This document shows, piece by piece, positions 6,803 through 12,981 of a DNA stretch of 12,981 bases. This DNA comes from Candidatus Omnitrophota bacterium. Lineage in GTDB: Bacteria > Ratteibacteria > UBA8468 > B48-G9 > JAFGKM01. Every line of letters starts with the position of its first letter. Positions within the stretch are counted from its first letter, which is position 1. The DNA lies in NCBI GenBank assembly GCA_023819545.1, contig JAMWCA010000025.1:1-12981 (forward strand), given 5' to 3'. A program made the position numbers and the translations under genes. The notes beneath the pieces are model-generated. The model saw only the letters and a program-made list of their open reading frames with translations, did no database searches and had not been told where the DNA came from.

Positions 6803-8860
6803 ATGAGAATAAATTGTGTGGTTGTTGTATTTACTATATTTTTTTTCTTGGTCAAAAATGGACTGGAGGGAAATATGGAGATTAAAAATTCATATTTAAT
6901 TTATGTTTCAAAAGATGGGAGTGATTCTTTTTCTGGGAGATTAAGTAGAAGATTTAAAAATGATGGACCTTTTTTAACAATTCAGAGGGCTATAGACGAA
7001 ATTAAAAATATAAAACAAAAAAATAAAGGGACCCTTAAAAAACCAGTAGTAATTATGATAAGAGGGGGAACATATTTTCAAAAAAAGCCAATTGAGATAG
7101 ATTATCAACATTCAGGAACATTAGATTATCCTGTAATTATAATGCCATATAAGAATGAAAAAGTTGTAATAAGTGGAGGGGAAAAACTTGAAAATTGGGA
7201 AATTACAAAAATTAATCAAAATCAAGTTTTTGTTTTTGAAATAAAAGGGAAAAATTTCAGGAATTTATGGGTCAATCAAGAAAGGGTAAACAGAGCAAGA
7301 TATCCAAAAAAAGGTTATTTGAAAATTTATGGATTATGTGAAGAAGACGAAAAAAAACAATGGAATGAAGGTGTATATAAAGCAATTTTTAATAAACAGG
7401 AAATTAAAGATTTAAATAATTATAAAAATGGAGAAGTTATATTGATGACAAAATGGGTTGAATCAAGATTACCAATTTTATTAATTGATAAAGATAAAGG
7501 AGTTATTGAATTTAAAAAAAGGACTGTATTTAAACCACAGAAAGACGACCTTTATTATATTGAAAATTTACCGGAATTTCTTGATGAAAACCAATGGTAT
7601 ATTGATTTTGAAAATGAAAAATTATATTACTTTCCAGAAAAAAATAAGAAAAATTATGAGTTTATAATTCCAAAAATTGAAAATGTTATAAAAATTATTG
7701 GGAAACCAGAGGAAGACAAATTTGTTGAGAATATTCAATTTTACAATCTTAAATTTTCCCATACTGAATGGTATTTTCCTGAAAATAGTTTAAGAGGTAA
7801 AGATGTCGGAGGTTTTGCTCAGGCAAGCGTAGAAGTTCCTGGAAGTATTTATTGTGAAGGGATGAGAAACTGCAAATTTGAAAACTGTGAAATATCACAA
7901 ATTGGGAATTATGGAATTGAACTTGGCAAAGGTTGTCAGAATAACAAAATTATAAACTGTAAGATTTATGATTTAGGAGGAGGTGGTATTAAAATAGGGG
8001 AAAGGGTAATAAGAGATGAAAAAAATTTGCAGACATTCGGGAATGAAATAAATGGATGTATTATAAAAGATGGTGGGAAAATTTTTCATAGTGCAGTTGG
8101 TATATGGATTGGACAGAGTTATGACAACTTAATTTTAAATAATAAAATTTCTGATTTTTATTATACTGGAATAAGTATTGGATGGACATGGGGTTATGGT
8201 AAAACACTTGCAGGTGGGAATATTGTTAAGTTTAATTATGTTCATCATATTGGGAAAAAAACAAATCAAGATGGACCAATTTTAAGTGATATGGGTGGAA
8301 TATATACTCTTGGTATACAACCAGGGACTTTAATTTCAAACAATATTTTCCATGATATTTATGGTTACTGGTATGGTGGATGGGGAATATATTTTGATGA
8401 AGGGAGTTCTTATATAATTGCTGAAAAAAATTTAGTTTATAATACAACTCATGGAGGATTTCATCAGCACTATGGAAGAGAAAATATTGTCAGAAACAAT
8501 ATTTTTGCTTTTGGAAAACATCAACAAATTCAAATATCAAGACCAGAACCACATAGAAGATTTATATTTGAAAAGAATATTGTTGTAGGTAAAACAGAAA
8601 AATGGCTTGAAGGAGGGATTGATTTTAATTTTGTTTTTGATAGAAATTTATACTGGAAAATTGATAAAGGTGAAATAAAATTTTTTGATAGAACAGGTAA
8701 ACAATATTCATTGAATCAATGGAGAGAAAAAGGGATGGATATAAACTCTTTAATTGAAGACCCAAAATTTTATGATATTGAAAATTTTGATTTCAGACTA
8801 AAAAAAGATTCACCTGCCTTTAAAATTGGTTTTCAGGAGTTTGAGTTGCCAGAAAGATAA
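6803..8860 (+). CDS. Right-handed parallel beta-helix protein, GH141-like
   Basis: The N-terminal part matches the DUF1565/GH141-type opening. After the leader come 'YVSKDGSDSFSGR', 'GPFLTIQRAIDEIKN', 'PVVIMIRGGTYF', 'PVIIMPYKNEKVVISGG', and later 'QWYIDFENEKLYYFPE'. A long run of beta-helix coils with repeated 'N.i..c.i......GI.ig' follows. GH141 members include fucosidase and xylanase activities on plant or algal polysaccharides; the substrate here is not readable. The start is uncertain. The ATG at 6803 gives 685 residues with a hydrophobic N-terminus (CVVVVFTIFFFLV) resembling a signal peptide, but no Shine-Dalgarno. The ATG at 6875 has GGAGGG at 6865-6870 and would give a leaderless, cytoplasmic protein. 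An ATG at 6785 adds six residues. TATATT boxes at 6788-6800 lie just before 6803. The gene ends 1 nt from the convergent msbA stop. Confidence 0.88.
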   Translation: MRINCVVVVFTIFFFLVKNGLEGNMEIKNSYLIYVSKDGSDSFSGRLSRRFKNDGPFLTIQRAIDEIKNIKQKNKGTLKKPVVIMIRGGTYFQKKPIEIDYQHSGTLDYPVIIMPYKNEKVVISGGEKLENWEITKINQNQVFVFEIKGKNFRNLWVNQERVNRARYPKKGYLKIYGLCEEDEKKQWNEGVYKAIFNKQEIKDLNNYKNGEVILMTKWVESRLPILLIDKDKGVIEFKKRTVFKPQKDDLYYIENLPEFLDENQWYIDFENEKLYYFPEKNKKNYEFIIPKIENVIKIIGKPEEDKFVENIQFYNLKFSHTEWYFPENSLRGKDVGGFAQASVEVPGSIYCEGMRNCKFENCEISQIGNYGIELGKGCQNNKIINCKIYDLGGGGIKIGERVIRDEKNLQTFGNEINGCIIKDGGKIFHSAVGIWIGQSYDNLILNNKISDFYYTGISIGWTWGYGKTLAGGNIVKFNYVHHIGKKTNQDGPILSDMGGIYTLGIQPGTLISNNIFHDIYGYWYGGWGIYFDEGSSYIIAEKNLVYNTTHGGFHQHYGRENIVRNNIFAFGKHQQIQISRPEPHRRFIFEKNIVVGKTEKWLEGGIDFNFVFDRNLYWKIDKGEIKFFDRTGKQYSLNQWREKGMDINSLIEDPKFYDIENFDFRLKKDSPAFKIGFQEFELPER

Positions 8861-8861
8861 A

Positions 8862-10652
8862 TTATATTTGTTGTAAAATTAAAAAATTATAATAAAACCC
8901 TTTTTTTTCATATAATTCTGAGTGAGTCCCTTGTTCAACTATTTTTCCATCTTCAAGAACAATTATTTTTGTTGTTTCTTTAATCGTTGATAATCTGTGA
9001 GCTACAATAAATACGGTTTTTCCTTCCATTATTTTATCAATTGCTTTTTGAACTATTTTTTCTGATTCACTATCAAGAGAGGCAGTTGCTTCATCAAATA
9101 TTAATATTTCTGGATTCCTGTATATTGCCCTTGCTATTGAGATTAACTGTTTCTGCCCTCCTGATAGATTTATTCCTCTTTCTCCAATAATTGTATTTTC
9201 TTTTTCAGGTAATTCATTTATAAATTTTGATAGTCCTACTGTCTCTATAACCTGTTTAAATCTTTCTTGATTTTCTTCTCCCAAAGTAATATTTTCTTTT
9301 ATTGTTCCATAAAAAATGATTGGTTCCTGTGAAACATACCCTATATGCTTTCTTAATGAAGATAATTTAAAATCTTTTATATTTTCTCTATCTATCAGAA
9401 TTTCTCCTTCTGTTGGGTCAAAAAATCTAAGTAGTAAACTTACTAATGTAGTTTTACCTGAACCTGTTCTTCCAACGATACCTATTTTATCACCTTTATT
9501 TACAACAATATTTATATTCTTTAACACAGGATTTGAATTATATGAAAATCCAAGATTTTTAAATTCAATCTTTTCTTTTAATCCACGAAAAATTTTTTTG
9601 CCTTCATCCTTTACTTCTATTTTATAATCAAGGATAAAAAAAATCCTTGGCAAAACAGAACTTGAATGTTTTATATGAGCATATGTTTGCATAACTCCTT
9701 TAAGAGGGCTTATTATTGAAAAAAGACCGAAGAAAAAAAGAGATAAAAAACCAGGGGTAATCGCACCTGTAAGAATTTTATTTCCTGCATAAAATATAAT
9801 TAAACCAGTAGCAACTGCACCACAAAAATCAGTAAATGGTTCAATTAATAAGACCCTTTTATTAATTGACATAATTGTTTTGAAAATGTTTTCATTCTCT
9901 TTTTTAAATTTTTTCAACATATTTTCTTCAAGGTTGTATGCTTTTATAATTCTCTGAGCAAAGACACTCTCATTTATAAAATTCCCTATTCTACCATATG
10001 TTTCCTGGATTATTCTTCCAAGATTTCTTAACTTTTTTGTCCAGTGCATAACAGGAACAAGTATTATTGGATATATTAAAATTGAAACAAAACTTAACTG
10101 CCAGTCAATTAAAAAAATTATTGAGAGATAACTTAATATGAGAAAGATTGGAAATACAAAATTTGGGAAAAAGATTTCAAAAACATAATTAAGCAGTCCT
10201 ATATCATATACAATCCTTGTTGTTAATTCTCCTGTTTGAGTATAGGTATAGAAATTTAGGGAGAGATTTAAAAACTTTGTATATACCTTATCTCTCAAAT
10301 CTGTCTGGATTTTTGTTGAAAATAATCTAAACAAAAGAATACTGAAATAAAAACAGAGACCTTTAAGCAAAAAGGTTAAAACTATAAAAAAAATCAAATA
10401 TTTTAATACTAACAAAGGATGATAAGAATTAATTTTTGAGAGTAAAGGTTCAATTTTAATCCCAATAAAATTAGGAAGATTTTCAGGAAGAGTTATTTTC
10501 CTACCCGAAAGGATTCTATCTATTAAAGGGATGACTGAAGTAAATGACAAAAAATTTAAAATAATATAAAAAATTGAGAGAATTCCACCTAACAAAGCAT
10601 ATTGCCAGTATATCTTAATGTAATTTCTTAATTTTAAATATTCTTTTATCAA
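8862..10652 (-). CDS. msbA: MsbA-type lipid A flippase / ABC exporter (fused TM and ATPase)
   Basis: The 596-residue half-transporter has an N-terminal six-helix membrane domain (about 15-340) and a C-terminal ATPase. Motifs are Walker A 'GRTGSGKTT' (394-402), Q-loop 'SQEP' (441-444), signature 'LSGGQKQ' (496-502), Walker B 'ILIFDEA' (516-522) and His552 in 'VAHRLST'. MsbA dimers flip lipid A-core across the inner membrane. Sequence alone cannot separate MsbA from other type IV exporters, but the 4-nt overlap with lpxB strongly supports a lipid A role. The loop between helices 1 and 2 (about 47-78) is extended and contains 'KITLPENLPNFIG'. The gene ends head-on against the beta-helix gene, with no visible terminator hairpin between them. 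Confidence 0.88.
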   Translation of the reverse strand: MIKEYLKLRNYIKIYWQYALLGGILSIFYIILNFLSFTSVIPLIDRILSGRKITLPENLPNFIGIKIEPLLSKINSYHPLLVLKYLIFFIVLTFLLKGLCFYFSILLFRLFSTKIQTDLRDKVYTKFLNLSLNFYTYTQTGELTTRIVYDIGLLNYVFEIFFPNFVFPIFLILSYLSIIFLIDWQLSFVSILIYPIILVPVMHWTKKLRNLGRIIQETYGRIGNFINESVFAQRIIKAYNLEENMLKKFKKENENIFKTIMSINKRVLLIEPFTDFCGAVATGLIIFYAGNKILTGAITPGFLSLFFFGLFSIISPLKGVMQTYAHIKHSSSVLPRIFFILDYKIEVKDEGKKIFRGLKEKIEFKNLGFSYNSNPVLKNINIVVNKGDKIGIVGRTGSGKTTLVSLLLRFFDPTEGEILIDRENIKDFKLSSLRKHIGYVSQEPIIFYGTIKENITLGEENQERFKQVIETVGLSKFINELPEKENTIIGERGINLSGGQKQLISIARAIYRNPEILIFDEATASLDSESEKIVQKAIDKIMEGKTVFIVAHRLSTIKETTKIIVLEDGKIVEQGTHSELYEKKGFYYNFLILQQI

Positions 10653-11743
10653 GATTTTGCTCCCTCCAGAATAAATTTACAGATTTTTTCACTAACATTA
10701 CTTATATTTAAAACTTCTTTCATTCTTTCAAAACCATCCATCTCTTTTTTATAAATTTCACCTTTTTTCATTATATCAATTATATCATTAACAGCATCTT
10801 TTAACTTGAAACTCTGAATATACTCAGGCACAACCTTTTGATTTAAAATTATATTAATAGGACTTATAAATTTTACCTTTACAATTAACTTACATAAAAA
10901 ATAATTCAAAAAAGAGGTCTTATAAAATACAATCATCGGCTTTTTAAAATATGCGACTTCAAGATTAACTGTGCCTGAAACTGCAAGAATAATATCAGAA
11001 TTTTGAATTATATAATAAAGGTCTTGGTCTATTTTATATTGAAAATCAGAGTTTTTAAATATCTTATAAATAGTCCTTTTAAATTCCTGATTTGCCACAG
11101 AAATAAAAACTTTAAATTCTAACCTTTTTTTCAAATTTTCTAAAATTTTTTTCATAATTGGCAAATTATATATTATTTCTTCTTTCCTACTTCCTGGCAA
11201 AATCCCTATTACAAAACCATTTTCTTTTAAACTTTCTTTCTCTTGTTGATTTATGAGGTCAACAATAGGATGTCCAAAATAAAATGCTGGAATATTTTCT
11301 TTTTTGTAAATATTTATTTCAAAAGAAAAGATTGGAATAACAAAATCAATATATTTCTTTATAATCTTTATCCTTCTATAATTATGAGCCCAAATTTTAG
11401 GTGGAATATAATAAATCGTTTTATATCTTTTTTTTAGACGTTTTGCAATTTCAAGATTAAAACCAGGATTGTCAATGAATATTATAAAATCTGGGTTTTG
11501 TTTTTCTATTTCTTTTATGACTTTTCTTATAGAAGAAAGATATGAGAAAATTTTTTTTATAATACTTGAAAAACCCATCTGTCCAAAAGGCACTTCTTTT
11601 ATTAAACTTACTCCTTCATTTTTCATCATTTCTCCACCTGTCCCAAAAATAAATAAATCTTTCCTTAATTTCTTAAAATTTCTAACTAAAAGTGAACCGT
11701 AATTATCACCAGATTTTTCCCCAGCAAGTATGCATATTTTCAT
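10649..11743 (-). CDS. lpxB: Lipid-A-disaccharide synthase
   Basis: The 364-residue GT19 glycosyltransferase condenses UDP-2,3-diacylglucosamine with lipid X to form the lipid A disaccharide at the inner membrane face. Family landmarks are 'AGEKSGD' (7-13), 'FGTGGEMM' (33-40), 'MGFSSII' (56-62), 'IDNPGFN' (90-96), 'PPKIWAH' (114-120, where SPQVWAW is common), 'FGHPIVD' (156-162), 'ILPGSRKEEI' (181-190), 'SGTVNLE' (256-262) and 'VVPEYIQ' (304-310). The length is close to the Escherichia coli enzyme. The ATG follows an AAAAGG site and a TATAAT box. It is the first gene of a two-gene operon with the MsbA-type exporter. It is good evidence for an outer membrane with lipid A. Confidence 0.95.
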   Translation of the reverse strand: MKICILAGEKSGDNYGSLLVRNFKKLRKDLFIFGTGGEMMKNEGVSLIKEVPFGQMGFSSIIKKIFSYLSSIRKVIKEIEKQNPDFIIFIDNPGFNLEIAKRLKKRYKTIYYIPPKIWAHNYRRIKIIKKYIDFVIPIFSFEINIYKKENIPAFYFGHPIVDLINQQEKESLKENGFVIGILPGSRKEEIIYNLPIMKKILENLKKRLEFKVFISVANQEFKRTIYKIFKNSDFQYKIDQDLYYIIQNSDIILAVSGTVNLEVAYFKKPMIVFYKTSFLNYFLCKLIVKVKFISPINIILNQKVVPEYIQSFKLKDAVNDIIDIMKKGEIYKKEMDGFERMKEVLNISNVSEKICKFILEGAKS

Positions 11744-11763
11744 ATTTTTTCCTTTTTAGTTAA

Positions 11764-11769
11764 ATTATA
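11764..11769 (-). promoter_or_regulatory. -10 box for lpxB-msbA
   Basis: A perfect TATAAT on the minus strand would start transcription about 10-15 nt before the lpxB ATG, leaving room for its AAAAGG ribosome site. No good -35 hexamer is visible 17 nt upstream. The divergent gene's -10 element lies 20 nt away, so the two promoters overlap. Confidence 0.5.
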
Positions 11770-11787
11770 CTTAAATTTCTCCAATTT

Positions 11788-11796
11788 TGCTATATT
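11788..11796 (+). promoter_or_regulatory. Extended -10 promoter (TGCTATATT) with ATG at the expected start site
   Basis: TG-C-TATATT is an extended -10 element. The gene's ATG at 11803 falls 7 nt after it, where transcription would normally initiate. No Shine-Dalgarno precedes the ATG. A leaderless mRNA is therefore likely if both calls are right. Confidence 0.5.
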
Positions 11797-11802
11797 TTAA
11801 AA

Positions 11803-12129
11803 ATGAGAAAATTGATTTTTTTAACAATTTTTCTTTATATAAAGAATTTGATTTCACTTGATGAGATAGATAGTTTCTCCAAAGAACTTATTTTTGAGAT
11901 TGTTGGCGGAGAATATGAACAAATTTTTAAAAATTTTTATATCCCAGAAAATTATCAAGAAACAAATTTAAAAAATGATAAGGAAGCAATTTTAGAAGGT
12001 CTTGAGTTTATTATAAATCAACTTGGTGAAATAAAAAACTTCAAAAAGATTGATAAGATAGAGGGAAAATTTTACAATTTATCATTAAAACCAGGACCTT
12101 CTAAAAACGATTTGGTTTCTATTGCCTGA
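11803..12129 (+). CDS. Hypothetical exported protein, probably frameshifted at its 3' end
   Basis: The 108-residue product starts with a signal-like segment (MRKLIFLTIFLYIKNLISL). An acidic, helical region 'DEIDSFSKELIFEIVGGEYE' and 'AILEGLEFIINQLGEIKNFKKI' then leads into the strand-like 'GKFYNLSLKPG'. The fold resembles small secreted DUF3887-type proteins, but I cannot assign a family securely. The frame ends abruptly in that strand. The next frame (-1) stays open from 12105 to a TAG at 12216 and encodes 'FGFYCLKITKK' and 'ASINFISNLANQQSKRKK'. A further -1 shift adds 'VEQIPAVTS' up to a TAG at 12242. This suggests a longer ancestral protein broken by indels or a deletion. No ribosome site is visible; an extended -10 element lies just upstream. 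The gene is divergent from lpxB. Confidence 0.55.
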   Translation: MRKLIFLTIFLYIKNLISLDEIDSFSKELIFEIVGGEYEQIFKNFYIPENYQETNLKNDKEAILEGLEFIINQLGEIKNFKKIDKIEGKFYNLSLKPGPSKNDLVSIA

Positions 12130-12181
12130 AAATAACAAAAAAAACGTCACAAGTACTTCAAGCATCAATAAATTTTATTTC

Positions 12182-12281
12182 CAATCTTGCCAATCAACAA
12201 TCTAAGAGAAAAAAGTAGAACAAATTCCAGCTGTCACCTCGTAGGTGAAAGATGATCATGGCGGAATTTCAGACAAGATTG
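12182..12281. repeat. Nested fold-back repeat, copy 2
   Basis: Three nested inverted pairs share nearly the same centre: CAATCTTG (12182-12189) with CAAGATTG (12274-12281), AAATTCC (12222-12228) with GGAATTT (12263-12269), and CACCT (12235-12239) with AGGTG (12243-12247). The block ATTCCAGCT (12224-12232), CACCT, AGGTGAA matches copy 1 near 1143-1169 in the same orientation, with the central triplet CGT instead of ACG. It has the form of a small non-coding fold-back or MITE-like element. It fills much of the 305-nt gap between the short gene and the prepilin gene. The rest of that gap holds only the prepilin promoter and AT-rich sequence. Confidence 0.6.
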
Positions 12282-12374
12282 AAATTTTATTCTATTATAC
12301 TTAAAAGGTGCTACTGGAATAGCAGAAAGGATAAAAGAAGATTAGAATAGCGGTTAATTAAATTTTTAAAAAAA

Positions 12375-12404
12375 TTTACAGAAGTATATTGAGTATGGTA
12401 ATAT
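12375..12404 (+). promoter_or_regulatory. Promoter of the prepilin-like gene
   Basis: A TTTACA -35 box (12375-12380) and an extended -10 box TGG-TAATAT (12396-12404) are spaced by 18 nt. An overlapping TATAAT at 12402-12407 is an alternative. The leader would be about 20-25 nt and contain the G-rich ribosome site. Confidence 0.6.
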
Positions 12405-12434
12405 AATTAATGAAATACATAAAGGGGGGGGAGG

Positions 12435-12981
12435 ATGAAGAAATTTTATAAAACAAGCGGTTTTACTTTAATTGAATTGCTTGTGGTAGTGGCGATAATT
12501 GCGATTCTTGCAGCACTTTTACTACCAGCATTAAGTAAAGCAAGAGAAAAGGCAAGACAGATTTCTTGTATGAATAATTTAAAACAGATAGGAGTTGCTA
12601 TCCAGATGTATAAAGTTGATTTTGATACACTTCCAAAAAATTGTTGGGTAATACTTCCTTCAAGTGCTGCTTCAGATGGAATTCTTTACTATATGCTAAA
12701 AACTTATATAAAAGACCGGAAAATTCTAAAATGCCCAACAGATAGAAGACCTAATGCCTGGTTAAGTTATGGAGAAAATTATAATATGATAAGTGGAGGA
12801 GAAGTTGGAGTATATGGTGGGACTGATTTAAAAGGAGGACCAGACCCTTCTGGAACTATTTATATTGGTGACTGGAATGGACATAATTTAGGACTTTATA
12901 TAAGATGTACAGGTCATGCTACAACACAACCAGGGGATATAGATTTCAGACATAATGGATGGGCAAACTTTTTAATGGTAG
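12435..12981 (+). CDS. Prepilin-type N-terminal methylation domain protein, H-X9-DG family (partial)
   Basis: The frame is open from the ATG to the window edge (182 codons, no stop), so the gene is truncated by the window, not broken. The leader MKKFYKTSG ends in Gly9, followed by 'FTLIELLVVVAIIAILAALL', the type IV prepilin signature with Glu at mature position 5. Prepilin peptidase should cut after Gly9. The next part, 'PALSKAREKARQISCMNNLKQIGVAIQMY', is typical of the DUF1559/H-X9-DG pseudopilins that are abundant in PVC-group and related bacteria. Near the edge, 'DFRHNGWANFLMV' is the beginning of the H-X9-DG motif; the DG would lie just past the end. Cys residues at about 46, 71, 102 and 162 could form disulphides. 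A very strong G-rich Shine-Dalgarno (GGGGAGG ending at 12434) adjoins the ATG. These proteins form or decorate pseudopili or secretion structures; the specific role is unknown. Confidence 0.93.
   Translation, partial: MKKFYKTSGFTLIELLVVVAIIAILAALLLPALSKAREKARQISCMNNLKQIGVAIQMYKVDFDTLPKNCWVILPSSAASDGILYYMLKTYIKDRKILKCPTDRRPNAWLSYGENYNMISGGEVGVYGGTDLKGGPDPSGTIYIGDWNGHNLGLYIRCTGHATTQPGDIDFRHNGWANFLMV

Noticed and set aside
12251..12303. Open stretch 'DDHGGISDKIEILFYYT' after the TAG at 12242.
   Set aside because: It lies within the inverted arms of the fold-back repeat and lacks a start, so coding is unlikely.
12283..12345. A short frame reading 'YLKGATGIAERIKED' between the fold-back repeat and the prepilin gene.
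   Set aside because: It has no start codon or ribosome site, follows a stop closely and is under 25 codons. The slight resemblance to the M23 'TGIATG' stretch is probably chance.

Overview
This is an AT-rich bacterial window (roughly 30% G+C by eye) from a Gram-negative-type (diderm) organism. The diderm call rests on a lipid A disaccharide synthase (lpxB) overlapping an MsbA-type lipid A flippase. A type II prepilin-like gene with the start of an H-X9-DG C-terminal motif, a GH141-like beta-helix protein and a GldA/F/G-like ABC cluster together resemble gene content of the PVC/Omnitrophota/Ratteibacteria/Lentisphaerota sphere. That placement is an inference from gene content, not from a marker gene. 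Coding regions use the standard code and are dominated by A/T-ending codons.

Layout, left to right. (1) A TIM-barrel sugar phosphate isomerase/epimerase-like gene on + (38-814). (2) A GC-rich island (817-1064) holding a complete tRNA-Leu(UAA) on -, a 36-bp direct duplication of its 3' end, and palindromes between the two copies. The tRNA has its own promoter. (3) A five-gene operon on -, transcribed from about 6740 down to 1158: ABC ATPase (GldA-like), ABC-2 permease (GldF-like), GldG-like auxiliary protein, a DUF4340 protein with three internal repeats, and an M23/LytM peptidase. The genes are separated by 1-2 nt or overlap by 4 nt, and a TTGACA/TATAAT promoter lies upstream. (4) A divergent + gene (6803-8860) for a GH141-like right-handed beta-helix protein. 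(5) A convergent - operon, lpxB-msbA (11743 to 8862), with a 4-nt overlap. (6) A short + gene for a putative exported protein (11803-12129) that looks frameshifted, followed by a fold-back repeat. (7) The 5' part of a prepilin-like/H-X9-DG gene (12435 to the window end).

Functional picture. Most of the window concerns the cell envelope: lipid A synthesis and export, a membrane ABC complex co-transcribed with a membrane-anchored peptidoglycan peptidase, a possibly secreted carbohydrate-active beta-helix protein and a pseudopilin. The most interesting biological hypothesis is that the ABC/GldG/DUF4340 complex controls the co-encoded M23 peptidase, in a way formally similar to FtsEX-EnvC. The most interesting non-coding structures are the tRNA-Leu 3'-end duplication with its palindromic filler, and a dispersed fold-back repeat (about 1135-1188 and 12182-12281) whose core supplies the stop codon of the peptidase gene.
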